Under the pieces are notes generated by a model. That model was not told the origin of the DNA and did not search any database. It saw nothing but the letters and a program-made list of their open reading frames with translations. Below are positions 23,874 through 32,027 of a stretch of DNA of 64,000 nt, piece by piece. Numbering within the stretch: the first letter of the stretch is position 1; every line of letters begins with the position of its first letter. Origin of the DNA: Pseudoalteromonas luteoviolacea. GTDB taxonomy: Bacteria > Pseudomonadota > Gammaproteobacteria > Enterobacterales > Alteromonadaceae. Location of the stretch: contig NZ_CP015411.1 in NCBI RefSeq assembly GCF_001750165.1, forward strand, positions 3,696,501 through 3,760,500, read 5' to 3'. The position numbers and the translations under genes were made by a program.

Positions 23874-26848
23874 CTCTCTGCAACTTTCATAATTTCTGGG
23901 TTTTGAGCGAAAACCCCTTCTTCTGTCAGCGGTGCGCTATAATAATAGCCTTGAACAATATGACAGTTATTACGTTGTAAAAACGCAACCTGCTCTGCCG
24001 TTTCCACACCTTCGGCAACCACCTTCATACTCAGTTTTTGTGCCATTGCGATAATAGCTGCGGTTATTTCCATATCATTTGTATCCTGCGGAATATCTTT
24101 AACAAATGATCTATCGACTTTAAGCACATCAACAGGAAAGCGTTTCAAATAACTTAGAGATGAATACCCAGTACCGAAGTCATCAATTGACAAAGACACT
24201 CCTAGCTTTTTCATCTCTTTCAACTGTTCAATTGCCGCCTCTACGTCACCCATTAGCATGCTTTCAGTCAACTCAAGGTGAAGCATTGATGGTGAAAGAC
24301 CGACTTCACTCAATGTCTGCGAGATGGTGTCGATTAAGTTTGCATCTTTAAATTGACGAGCAGAGAGGTTAATCGCAATATCTGCGGTATACCCTTTGGA
24401 TCTTAGCACCGCAGAAAAGCGACAAGCTTCCTTTAACACCCATGTGCCAATTTCAACGATTAAACCTGTCGCTTCTGCAATGGGGATAAACTTGGTTGGC
24501 GGAATATTGCCCTCAGTTGGGTGTTTCCATCGGATCAAAGCCTCATAACCTAATATTTTTCCCGTTCGGCTATCTATTTGTGGTTGATACTGTAAAGAAA
24601 ATTGCTGGCTTTTTATCGCTTGTCTAAGTTCATTTTCAATATGCAATCGCTCATTCGCGGCAGCATTTAGCTCTTGTGAATAGAAGTGAAAAGTATTTCG
24701 GCCCTTTGCTTTAGCTTCATACATCGCTAGGTCTGCGTGCTTAAGTAACTGCTCTTCCTCTTGGCTATCAAATGGGGCAAGCGTTATACCAATACTTGCA
24801 CTGACAATCACTTCATTGTTTCCTAAAGAAATGGGCTGGCCAAGCGTTTTTTGAATCGTATGCGCTACATCCATTGCATTATCACGCGTGCTTATCCCAC
24901 TCAGCAGTACAGCAAATTCATCTCCCCCTAAACGAGCGATAGTGTCCTCTGCTCGTAATCTTTGCTTAAGTCTATCTGCAACTTCAACCAAAAGTCTGTC
25001 ACCAGCATCATGTCCAAGCGTATCATTGATGCGTTTAAACTCATCCAAATCAAAATAAAACAACGCAAACGCATAATGGCCTCGAGACGCAAGCGCCATA
25101 GACTTCCTCAACTGCATACGGAAAAAAGTTCGATTTGCCAAACCAGTTAATGTGTCAAAGTACGCCAGCTCTTCCATCTTCCTTTGGCTTTCTTTGACGA
25201 ATGAGATGTCCTGTGCAGACGCCACATAACTGGAGATCCGCCCACCATTTTCTCTGATGGGGGATATGCTCAAACTCACCCAAATTTGTTCATTACTACT
25301 GCTTTGTAGTAATGTATCTCCACGCCAATAGTTACGACTTTTTAAGTCAAAATCTATATCATCGATTAAGATTGCCATCTCATTCGAAATAATTCCTAGC
25401 AACGGAGAGTCTAAAAAGTGTGATTCTGAAAACCCCGTCATCTCGACCATTTTAGGGTTTACATATTCTATTTTGAAGCGTTCATTGGTGATGACCACAC
25501 CAGTACCAGAAAACGCCACGGCCTTGGAAAGACGATTAGCTGCTTTTTCTGCGATTTCCTTCTCACTAATCCGCTGATTTAAGCCGTTTACGAGCTTTTT
25601 AATATCATCACTCATATCGTTAAATGACGCATTTAAGAGACCAATTTCATCATCGCTGTCGGTCAACTTAGGATGATCCCACTGCCCTCGACCAAAACTG
25701 ATCAACACTTTTACCAACTGATTAATACGCTTCAAAATCAAGTGATAAATAACTTGATGCAGCAACATTGCTACAAAACCAGCATACAAAACGAATAAGC
25801 CAAAGAATTTAACTTTCAACTCTTCAAGGGCATACAACGCGGTGTCTCTGCGTTTATACATACCTACATACCAATCGAGCTCTCCCAAATGCATTATGTT
25901 TGCAATATGGCCCGCTTTGTCATAAATAAACTCATCTTGGTAACTTGGTAAATTGACCTTCAATGCTGTGTCTACAACACGTTGAATCGCTTTTGGTAAT
26001 ACATCTTTGGACAATAATTCGGGGCTTTCAGTGAGTGCCAACAAATTAGGTGCAGATATTATTCTGCCCTGTTTATCAAAAATAATATAACTTTGTTCGG
26101 CAGTCGGTTTTGGCAAGTGAGACAATAAGGTTTCTAATTCTAAGTCGCTGCCGGTAAAACCTCGGTATACATCCCCCTCATATAACGGGACGAGAATGCT
26201 AACAACCCACTTATTCCATATAGGGTCATGGTGAACATCAGACCAAACAGCTTCTCTGGTCGGGTTTAATTCTTCTCGTAAAAGTGGCTGCGCATGAATA
26301 TTTGCTTGCCTGTTTTGTGCACTATCTAACAGCACTGAATTGGGAGGGGCAATCCGCACAAAATTTTCAGTGGTATACATGTAAAAGTTAAAGAAGTCTT
26401 GGAGCAATATTGGTGAAAGTGTATTCCATAGCTTTTCGGACTTTTGAAATAACGCCTTGTCTGTATCTGACAAGGCGTCCTTTAGAATATACGCAGCTGA
26501 CATGCCATTCGCGGCGACGCTATGTACCTTGCCATCAAGAGAAGTAAGCGGTAGTTCAATGTCAAGTGCTGATTCAGAAAGTGGTAATAGTACCTTGGAA
26601 ACCACAACGTTGGTCTGCTGTGCAAGGTTTTTCTTTAACTCTAAATATTGTGAGAATTGCTGAAGCATCTGCTCACTAAGATCTTGCAATTGAACAAACT
26701 CTGCTTCAACAAGGTGCTTTTCTTCTGATTTGAGCATCAGCGCAGCAGCAAATACGCCTGCGATAACGCACACGGCGGAAATTAAAATTGATAATTTCAC
26801 ACTTAGAGAATTAGTACCAAAACGCGAAGGAGGACGACGATTGCCCAC
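23870..26848 (-). CDS. Membrane Cache-HAMP-PAS-GGDEF-EAL c-di-GMP enzyme
   Basis: Protein of 992 residues. TM1 at about 17-38, a large periplasmic Cache-type sensor (about 45-345), TM2 (about 350-372), HAMP, a PAS domain (about 440-560), a GGDEF domain and an EAL domain. The active site reads GGDEF (about 641-645) with the inhibitory RxxD motif (RAED) five residues before it. EAL is intact (YEALIRWKHP, about 769; ELTESMLM; DDFGTGYSSL), so both synthesis and breakdown of c-di-GMP look possible. The start is GTG 26848 with a weak ribosome-binding site. It sits next to the partner-switch genes. Confidence 0.93.
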   Translation of the reverse strand: MGNRRPPSRFGTNSLSVKLSILISAVCVIAGVFAAALMLKSEEKHLVEAEFVQLQDLSEQMLQQFSQYLELKKNLAQQTNVVVSKVLLPLSESALDIELPLTSLDGKVHSVAANGMSAAYILKDALSDTDKALFQKSEKLWNTLSPILLQDFFNFYMYTTENFVRIAPPNSVLLDSAQNRQANIHAQPLLREELNPTREAVWSDVHHDPIWNKWVVSILVPLYEGDVYRGFTGSDLELETLLSHLPKPTAEQSYIIFDKQGRIISAPNLLALTESPELLSKDVLPKAIQRVVDTALKVNLPSYQDEFIYDKAGHIANIMHLGELDWYVGMYKRRDTALYALEELKVKFFGLFVLYAGFVAMLLHQVIYHLILKRINQLVKVLISFGRGQWDHPKLTDSDDEIGLLNASFNDMSDDIKKLVNGLNQRISEKEIAEKAANRLSKAVAFSGTGVVITNERFKIEYVNPKMVEMTGFSESHFLDSPLLGIISNEMAILIDDIDFDLKSRNYWRGDTLLQSSSNEQIWVSLSISPIRENGGRISSYVASAQDISFVKESQRKMEELAYFDTLTGLANRTFFRMQLRKSMALASRGHYAFALFYFDLDEFKRINDTLGHDAGDRLLVEVADRLKQRLRAEDTIARLGGDEFAVLLSGISTRDNAMDVAHTIQKTLGQPISLGNNEVIVSASIGITLAPFDSQEEEQLLKHADLAMYEAKAKGRNTFHFYSQELNAAANERLHIENELRQAIKSQQFSLQYQPQIDSRTGKILGYEALIRWKHPTEGNIPPTKFIPIAEATGLIVEIGTWVLKEACRFSAVLRSKGYTADIAINLSARQFKDANLIDTISQTLSEVGLSPSMLHLELTESMLMGDVEAAIEQLKEMKKLGVSLSIDDFGTGYSSLSYLKRFPVDVLKVDRSFVKDIPQDTNDMEITAAIIAMAQKLSMKVVAEGVETAEQVAFLQRNNCHIVQGYYYSAPLTEEGVFAQNPEIMKVAES

Positions 26849-27018
26849 GATAAACTCTTTACCCTGTTATGTTTTTTTTCATATAGTGTCTTGAATATAT
26901 CAGATCACACAAATCGTAGCCAATGCATTTATAGTATAATTTAAAATACCTTGTTGTAATTGTCTTATTATCTGTGTTAATAATATTGATAACACTGAAA
27001 TATGAAAACGAACAGATT

Positions 27019-27069
27019 ATGAACTTTTTTGCGCGCCGCTATTTTTTCTTTTTTAGCTTCTTTAGGTGA
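27019..27069 (+). CDS. pheL: Leader peptide PheL of the phe attenuator
   Basis: A 16-codon frame: Met-Asn, two Phe, Ala-Arg-Arg-Tyr, four Phe, Ser, two Phe, Arg, stop. Eight of 16 residues are Phe. It lies 90 bases before pheA and is followed by a complete antiterminator/terminator set, as for E. coli pheL. Ribosome stalling at Phe codons when Phe-tRNA is low would allow pheA transcription. The peptide itself need not have another function. Confidence 0.9.
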   Translation: MNFFARRYFFFFSFFR

Positions 27070-27137
27070 AGAGGCTTAACTGTTTGCGCGCAAAAACGAA
27101 TAGCTAAGCCTCCCACTAACTGGGAGGCTTTTTTTTT
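27026..27137 (+). promoter_or_regulatory. pheA transcription attenuator (regions 1-4)
   Basis: Region 1 (27026-27036) is perfectly complementary over 11 bases to 27086-27096. The antiterminator pairs GAGGCTTA at 27071-27078 with TAAGCCTC at 27105-27112. The terminator stem is 27106-27115 with 27121-27130 (10 bases, 5-base loop), followed by a run of T to 27137. The antiterminator and terminator share 27106-27112, so they exclude each other. The stop codon of the leader (27067) is placed so a non-stalled ribosome covers the antiterminator arm. Confidence 0.9.
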
Positions 27138-27158
27138 GGCAAAATGGGAGTGAGGACC

Positions 27159-28313
27159 ATGACGCAAGATACTTTAAATGCATTGAGAACAGAGATTAAC
27201 GAAATAGACTCTGAGCTATTAGTACTACTGGCTAAACGTAGAAGAATAAGCCACGGAGTACTGGAGTATAAGATAAACAACAATAAACCGATTCGAGATG
27301 AAGAGCGAGAACTGTCACTGCTCGAAAAGCTCATCAGTTACGGAAAGTCATTGGGCCTCGATCCCTTTTACATCAACAACGTTTTCCAAGTTATCCTAGA
27401 AGATTCCGTTCTTAATCAGCAGGCTCTATTACAAAAGAGTTTAAACCCAGATGCAGTAAATGACACCCACCGCGTAGCTTACCTTGGTGGACAGGGCTCT
27501 TATAGTCAGCTTGCATGCCACAAATATTTTAGCCGTCGCCCCGGAAAAGTCGTAGAGCTTGGCTATCAGTCCTTTGAAGAGATCACCACATCTGTTGAAA
27601 ACGGCAAAGCTGATTTTGGTATTCTTCCTATTGAAAATACCAGCTCTGGTAGTATCAACGAAGTCTTTGATCTAATGCAGCATGCGCAAGTCTCTATCGT
27701 TGGAGAGGTGACACACAGCGTAGAGCACTGTCTGCTCGCAAAGCCAGGAACTGAGCTCAAAGATGTGAAAAAAATCTTTGCTCATCCACAACCATTTACA
27801 CAATGTAGCCGCTTCTTGCAAAGCCTAACAGATGTCATTCAAGAAACCTGTGACTCGACGTCGAGCGCCATTAAGTTTGCCGCTGAATGTGATCAAAGCG
27901 CCGCAATTGGTTCTGCGCAATCAGGACGAGCGCAAGGCTTAGAAGTCATTAAGAGTGAGTTGGCTAACCAAGCTGAGAATCACAGCCGCTTTATCGTTGT
28001 TGCTAGAAAGCCACTGCAAGTCTCTACTCAAATCCCCACTAAAACGAGCCTTATTATGGCAACCAAGCAGCACGTGGGCTCACTGGCCGATGCATTGATG
28101 GTGTTTAAAGAGAACAGTATCAACATGACGAAGCTTGAATCTCGCCCAGTCCCAGGCAACCCTTGGGAAGAAGTGTTTTATGTTGACCTTCAAGCAAACA
28201 TTGCAGATCCAGTTGTACAGAGAGCACTTGAAGCCCTAAAAGAACATACGCAGACAGTGAGAATACTTGGTTGTTACCAGAGTGAATCGCTAAAAGCGGT
28301 AGACCCTATTTAA
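27159..28313 (+). CDS. pheA: Bifunctional chorismate mutase/prephenate dehydratase PheA
   Basis: Protein of 384 residues making phenylpyruvate from chorismate. In order: an AroQ chorismate mutase (about 1-85; LLAKRRRISHGVLEYK), prephenate dehydratase (about 105-285; STSSAIKFAA and NHSRF), and an ACT domain for Phe feedback (about 295-375; ESRPVPGNPWEEVFYVDL). ATG 27159 is preferred over ATG 27144 because GGGAG lies 8 bases before. It is controlled by the upstream attenuator. It ends at its own terminator, convergent with tyrA as in E. coli. Confidence 0.97.
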   Translation: MTQDTLNALRTEINEIDSELLVLLAKRRRISHGVLEYKINNNKPIRDEERELSLLEKLISYGKSLGLDPFYINNVFQVILEDSVLNQQALLQKSLNPDAVNDTHRVAYLGGQGSYSQLACHKYFSRRPGKVVELGYQSFEEITTSVENGKADFGILPIENTSSGSINEVFDLMQHAQVSIVGEVTHSVEHCLLAKPGTELKDVKKIFAHPQPFTQCSRFLQSLTDVIQETCDSTSSAIKFAAECDQSAAIGSAQSGRAQGLEVIKSELANQAENHSRFIVVARKPLQVSTQIPTKTSLIMATKQHVGSLADALMVFKENSINMTKLESRPVPGNPWEEVFYVDLQANIADPVVQRALEALKEHTQTVRILGCYQSESLKAVDPI

Positions 28314-28364
28314 AAAAGATATTTTTAATAAACAGGTTACCAAAAGGCTCATTGAGAAATCTCG

Positions 28365-28394
28365 AAAAAAGCGCTATGTTGATAGCGCTTTTTT
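28365..28394. terminator. Bidirectional terminator, pheA / tyrA
   Basis: AAAAAAGCGCTAT pairs with ATAGCGCTTTTTT around a 4-base loop, giving a T-run in both directions between convergent pheA and tyrA. Confidence 0.9.
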
Positions 28395-28398
28395 TGTG

Positions 28399-29550
28399 TT
28401 AAGAAGCTAACTCATCCAGTACTTTTGCATCATTGGCTTTATTTAATATCCCTCGGCTTTGTGCCAAGAAGGTATGCGCACTGTCTGAGAAGTAAGTTTG
28501 TGCTTTGTCAAAGCCATCAATCAAAGCTTGCTTATCACCTTGCTTTAAGCTCTGGAGTGTTTGTGCAAAGGTATCTTGATAGCTTGCTAGCAACCCTTCA
28601 ACATCTTCAAATTGAGCCATCATGATATCAGCATACAATTCCGGGGACTGCGCAAATAGGCGGCCAACCATCATCAACTCTAACTGGTATATTGGTGAAG
28701 AACAACTTCGCAGCTCTTCAAGAGTGTGGCACTGTTTTGCTAAGAATTGCCCATAAACAAACGTTGTTAAATGACGCATTACCTGAATGATCTGCATTGC
28801 TTGATCATGCTTTTTCGCTTCCATCGGCACAATATGGCACCCCCATATTTGCAGCTGTTTTAATAATCCACTGCATGCGTTCTCATCACGTCCATGACAA
28901 GCAACTACGGTTTGTTTTACCCAATGCGAAATATCCGGACCAAACATAGGATGTAAACCAACAACAGGCCCTGCATGCTTATCCAGTAAACTTTTTAATG
29001 GGCTTTGCTTTACAGACGTTATATCAGCCAAAATACACTCAGGATCTAATGGTGGTAAATCAGCTATCACTTGCTCCAAACTGTTTATCGGCACACTGAC
29101 TAAGACTAATTTTGCGCCCGCCAAAATTGAATGTGCATCAGCCTGCTGAGATTTATCAAGGATTTTAACATCGTAGCCAGAGCGCTTAAATTGTTTAGCA
29201 AACAGCTGGCCCATCGCACCTTGACCACCAACAATCACAATTGGTGACAAATGTGGTGCTGCACATGCCAATTTACTCTGCTGGTTCTCATAAGCTTCTC
29301 GCATCATTCGACGCAGAATATCTTCAACCAACTCTGGATTGACGCCTTTTTGCTCAGCTTGCTGACGCCGAGCGGCAATTAGTGCAGCTTCTCTATCTGG
29401 TGCATGCAACGCTGCACCTTTTTGTTGCTTTATCTGGCCAACCTGCTCGGTCAACCTCCTTCGCTCTGCGAGTAAACTAACCAGTTCGCTATCACAACGA
29501 TCAATCTGGATACGCAACTCATCTAGGCTTAAGTTTTCTCTCATTCCCAT
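28399..29550 (-). CDS. tyrA: Bifunctional chorismate mutase/prephenate dehydrogenase TyrA
   Basis: Protein of 383 residues that converts chorismate to 4-hydroxyphenylpyruvate. The chorismate mutase domain is at about 1-90 (LLAERRRLTEQVGQIKQ), followed by an NAD-binding prephenate dehydrogenase domain with IVIVGGQGAMGQLF and the HPMFGPD motif. ATG 29550 is preferred because AAGG lies 8 bases upstream; ATG 29544 is possible. Two TyrR-box-like palindromes lie directly upstream, one covering this ribosome-binding site. There is no aroF beside it, unlike in E. coli. Confidence 0.96.
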   Translation of the reverse strand: MGMRENLSLDELRIQIDRCDSELVSLLAERRRLTEQVGQIKQQKGAALHAPDREAALIAARRQQAEQKGVNPELVEDILRRMMREAYENQQSKLACAAPHLSPIVIVGGQGAMGQLFAKQFKRSGYDVKILDKSQQADAHSILAGAKLVLVSVPINSLEQVIADLPPLDPECILADITSVKQSPLKSLLDKHAGPVVGLHPMFGPDISHWVKQTVVACHGRDENACSGLLKQLQIWGCHIVPMEAKKHDQAMQIIQVMRHLTTFVYGQFLAKQCHTLEELRSCSSPIYQLELMMVGRLFAQSPELYADIMMAQFEDVEGLLASYQDTFAQTLQSLKQGDKQALIDGFDKAQTYFSDSAHTFLAQSRGILNKANDAKVLDELAS

Positions 29551-29552
29551 AC

Positions 29553-29590
29553 CGTAAACCTTAATTTACACCAGTAAATAATAAATTACA
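29553..29590 (-). promoter_or_regulatory. Tandem TyrR boxes upstream of tyrA
   Basis: On the minus strand TGTAAA-N6-TTTACG (29570-29553) and TGTAAT-N6-TTTACT (29590-29573). They match 11 and 10 of the 12 specified bases of the TyrR box and their centres are 20 bases apart, two helical turns. The nearer box overlaps the tyrA ribosome-binding site. No promoter was identified with confidence in the ~200 bases further upstream. Confidence 0.7.
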
Positions 29591-29749
29591 CCCAGTCTAA
29601 CAGGACGAATTTTATTAAGAAAGCGCCAATTTGTTTCTTCATACTATTGTAGGGTACAAACGCAGAGTTTTTATACTAGGTAGAAAAGAAGATGAGACGA
29701 AGGAGTTGGGTATTATTTTTTGTTTTGGAATATATGAAGTCTAAAACCA

Positions 29750-29776
29750 AACAGACCGCATAGAGCGGTCTGTTTG
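29750..29776 (-). terminator. Terminator of the rpsP-rimM-trmD-rplS operon
   Basis: AAACAGACCGC and GCGGTCTGTTT form an 11-base stem with a 5-base loop, followed on the minus strand by a U-rich stretch. It lies 25 bases past the rplS stop. Confidence 0.8.
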
Positions 29777-29800
29777 TTAAGCATAGGTAGTATGCGCGTA

Positions 29801-30160
29801 TTAGTTAAGCTTTTCTTTAATACGTGCAGATTTACCAGAACGCTCGCGTAAGTAGTAAAGCTTAGCACGACGAACCGCACCACGACGCTTAACTGTAACG
29901 CTGTCAACCAGTGGGCTGTGTGTTTGGAAAACACGCTCAACACCTTCACCGTTAGAGATCTTACGAACAGTGAAAGATGAATGAAGTCCACGGTTACGCT
30001 TAGCGATTACAACACCTTCAAAGGCCTGTAGACGCTCTTTGTTACCTTCTTTTACACGTACCTGTACAACTACTGTATCACCAGCGCCAAATACTGGTAC
30101 GTCTTTTTTAAGCTGCTCTTCTTCAAGCGCTTTAATAATATTTTGGTTTACTTTTGCCAT
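29801..30160 (-). CDS. rplS: 50S ribosomal protein L19
   Basis: Protein of 119 residues (MAKVNQNII...) with the L19 signature KVRRAKLYYLRE-like end seen as RRAKLYYLRERSGKSARIKEKL. It lies at the 30S-50S interface. The start at ATG 30160 drops four upstream codons of the open frame. It is the last gene of rpsP-rimM-trmD-rplS, 33 bases after trmD, and is followed by a terminator. Confidence 0.98.
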   Translation of the reverse strand: MAKVNQNIIKALEEEQLKKDVPVFGAGDTVVVQVRVKEGNKERLQAFEGVVIAKRNRGLHSSFTVRKISNGEGVERVFQTHSPLVDSVTVKRRGAVRRAKLYYLRERSGKSARIKEKLN

Positions 30161-30193
30161 TTTATTTCTCACATTCCTAGGAGTAACTGTCTT

Positions 30194-30958
30194 CTAGCCA
30201 CAAGCTTCATGTTCTTGCTGAAATTCAGCAAGAAGCCTTGCTTGCTCCTCAGTCAGAGCTAGGTTACGCAACAAGTCCGGACGGCGTAGCCAAGTCCTGC
30301 CCAATGACTGCTTTAAGCGCCATTTAGCAATTTCTTTGTGGTTCCCACTGAGTAATACAGCAGGGACCTGCTTTCCATCCAATGTTTCAGGCCGAGTATA
30401 GTGAGGGCAATCTAACAGGCCATCCGAAAATGAGTCCTGCTCAGCAGACTGATTGTGACCAAGCACGCCAGGCACCAATCGCGCTACTGCGTCAATAAGT
30501 GTCATAGCGGGCAATTCGCCACCACTGAGAATAAAATCACCAATGGACCATTCTTCGTCTACGTGAGACTCGATGATCCGTTCATCTATACCTTCATATC
30601 GACCCGCAACTAAAATCAACTTTTCAGACGTCGCTAATTCGGCGGCGCCTTGTTGGTCTAGTTTGCGTCCTTGTGGAGACATGTAAATTACTTTTGCACC
30701 ATCACCAGATGCAGCTTTTGCATCTAGAATGGCTTTTTCAAGTGGCTCTACCATCATCAACATACCTGGACCACCACCATAAGGGCGGTCATCCACGGTA
30801 CGGTGCTTATCGGTCGCGTACTCTCTTGGGTTCCAACAATTGAACTCAATCAAACCGTTTTTCACAGCTCGACCAGTTACACCTTGCTGAGTAACTGCAT
30901 CAAACATTTCAGGGAACAACGATACAACGCCGACCCAAAGTTTTTGCTGTTCACTCAT
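30194..30958 (-). CDS. trmD: tRNA (guanine37-N1)-methyltransferase TrmD
   Basis: Protein of 254 residues that methylates G37 of tRNAs with SAM bound in a trefoil knot. YGGGPGMLMM, AGRYEGIDERII and SIGDFILSGGELPAM are all visible. ATG 30958 shares one base with the rimM stop (TAATG), so translation is coupled. The open frame extends six codons further without support. Confidence 0.98.
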   Translation of the reverse strand: MSEQQKLWVGVVSLFPEMFDAVTQQGVTGRAVKNGLIEFNCWNPREYATDKHRTVDDRPYGGGPGMLMMVEPLEKAILDAKAASGDGAKVIYMSPQGRKLDQQGAAELATSEKLILVAGRYEGIDERIIESHVDEEWSIGDFILSGGELPAMTLIDAVARLVPGVLGHNQSAEQDSFSDGLLDCPHYTRPETLDGKQVPAVLLSGNHKEIAKWRLKQSLGRTWLRRPDLLRNLALTEEQARLLAEFQQEHEACG

Positions 30959-31491
30959 TAAAATGCTGGATCCCAATCAACCGTAATTTCACGTTCATCG
31001 TGCTTAACTTCAATAATGACAGAGTCTGTCAAAAATGGAATTAAGCGTTCAGTCTGACCAAATGCATCTTTTTTGTTTGCTTTCACAACCAAAACATCAT
31101 TTGAGCCAGTCTCCATAAGGTCATCGACATGACCTAAGTTATAACCTTTATTGGTTACAACCGTCATACCAATTAAGTCTCGCCAATAAAACTCCCCTTC
31201 AGGTAATTCAGGAAGCTGCTCACTATTAACTGCGATTTCAGCATTGGTGAAAGCCATTGCTTCGTCTCTGTCGTTAATGTTCGCAAATTTAGCGATGAAA
31301 CCCTTGTTGTGGCGACGCCAGTCACTCACTTCAAGAGCTTGCCATTTACCTTGTTGCCCTATCAACCATGGGCTGAAATCGAAGATCCCTTGGGGATCAT
31401 CAGTAAATGAATGCACCTTAAGCCAACCCTTAATACCGTAAGGGGCACCTAATTTGCCGACAACGAGTGTCGAGGTGTTATCTTGACTCAT
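30958..31491 (-). CDS. rimM: Ribosome maturation factor RimM
   Basis: Protein of 177 residues that binds S19 and helps 16S 3' domain assembly. The RimM beta barrel (about 8-95, with VGKLGAPYGIKGWLKV) is followed by the PRC barrel (about 100-175, EFYWRDLIGMTVV and ending in VDWDPAF). It lies 17 bases after rpsP. Confidence 0.97.
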   Translation of the reverse strand: MSQDNTSTLVVGKLGAPYGIKGWLKVHSFTDDPQGIFDFSPWLIGQQGKWQALEVSDWRRHNKGFIAKFANINDRDEAMAFTNAEIAVNSEQLPELPEGEFYWRDLIGMTVVTNKGYNLGHVDDLMETGSNDVLVVKANKKDAFGQTERLIPFLTDSVIIEVKHDEREITVDWDPAF

Positions 31492-31508
31492 GGTTACACT
31501 TACGCCTA

Positions 31509-31757
31509 TTAAGCCGCTTTACGAGCGTCTTTAACTAACTTAGCTACGCGATCTGAAAGAGATGCGCCCTGACCTACCCAGTGATCAACACGAGCAAGAT
31601 CTAGACGAATTTTTTCTTCCTGACCAGAAGCGATTGGGTTAAAGAAACCTACTTTCTCGATGAAACGACCGTCACGCGAGAAACGGCTATCCGCAACCAC
31701 GATTTGATAGAATGGACGCTTTTTAGCGCCGCCACGTTGCAAACGAATAGTTACCAT
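31509..31757 (-). CDS. rpsP: 30S ribosomal protein S16
   Basis: Protein of 82 residues starting MVTIRLQRGGAKKRPFYQIV, the full S16 signature. It is the first gene of the operon. ATG 31757 follows a GAGG-containing site. Transcription probably starts near 31819 from the promoter listed upstream, giving a leader of about 60 bases that opens with a hairpin. Confidence 0.98.
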   Translation of the reverse strand: MVTIRLQRGGAKKRPFYQIVVADSRFSRDGRFIEKVGFFNPIASGQEEKIRLDLARVDHWVGQGASLSDRVAKLVKDARKAA

Positions 31758-31801
31758 ACCGTCCTCTACATAGATTGACTGTTTTCATTAATAAGATAAA
31801 A

Positions 31802-31853
31802 CTTCCCACTACGGGAAGCTGGGGAATTGTACGAGTTTTTCTCAACAATGCAA
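31802..31853 (-). promoter_or_regulatory. rpsP promoter and 5' leader hairpin
   Basis: On the minus strand: TTGCAT (31853-31848), 16-base spacer, TACAAT (31831-31826). The expected start falls at about 31819. Directly after it the transcript forms CTTCCC-loop-GGGAAG (31818-31803) followed by UUUUAU, a short terminator-like hairpin at the very 5' end of the leader. Confidence 0.55.
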
Positions 31854-31940
31854 GTATGTTTTAGATTTAATTCTCAATCTTGACATACCTAGGTCGCTTT
31901 GGACCTAAAATGCAATCATCATTTGGCTTCGTACCCGCCA

Positions 31941-31976
31941 AAATAAAGAAACGGATGCTGTTGAAAACACCCGTTT
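31941..31976 (-). terminator. Terminator of the heme receptor gene
   Basis: On the minus strand AAACGGGTG pairs with CATCCGTTT (one G-U pair), loop of 10, then a U-rich run CTTTATTTT. It lies about 50 bases past the receptor stop. Confidence 0.65.
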
Positions 31977-32027
31977 AAATGCTCAAGCAAAGCGCAGAAC
32001 ACCTTGCTCGCAGGGAGACATTACATC

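Noticed and set aside
31890..31907. TAGGTC/GACCTA palindrome upstream of the rpsP promoter
   Set aside because: The six-base arms lie well upstream of the -35, match no known site and occur in a simple intergenic context; too weak to list as an operator.
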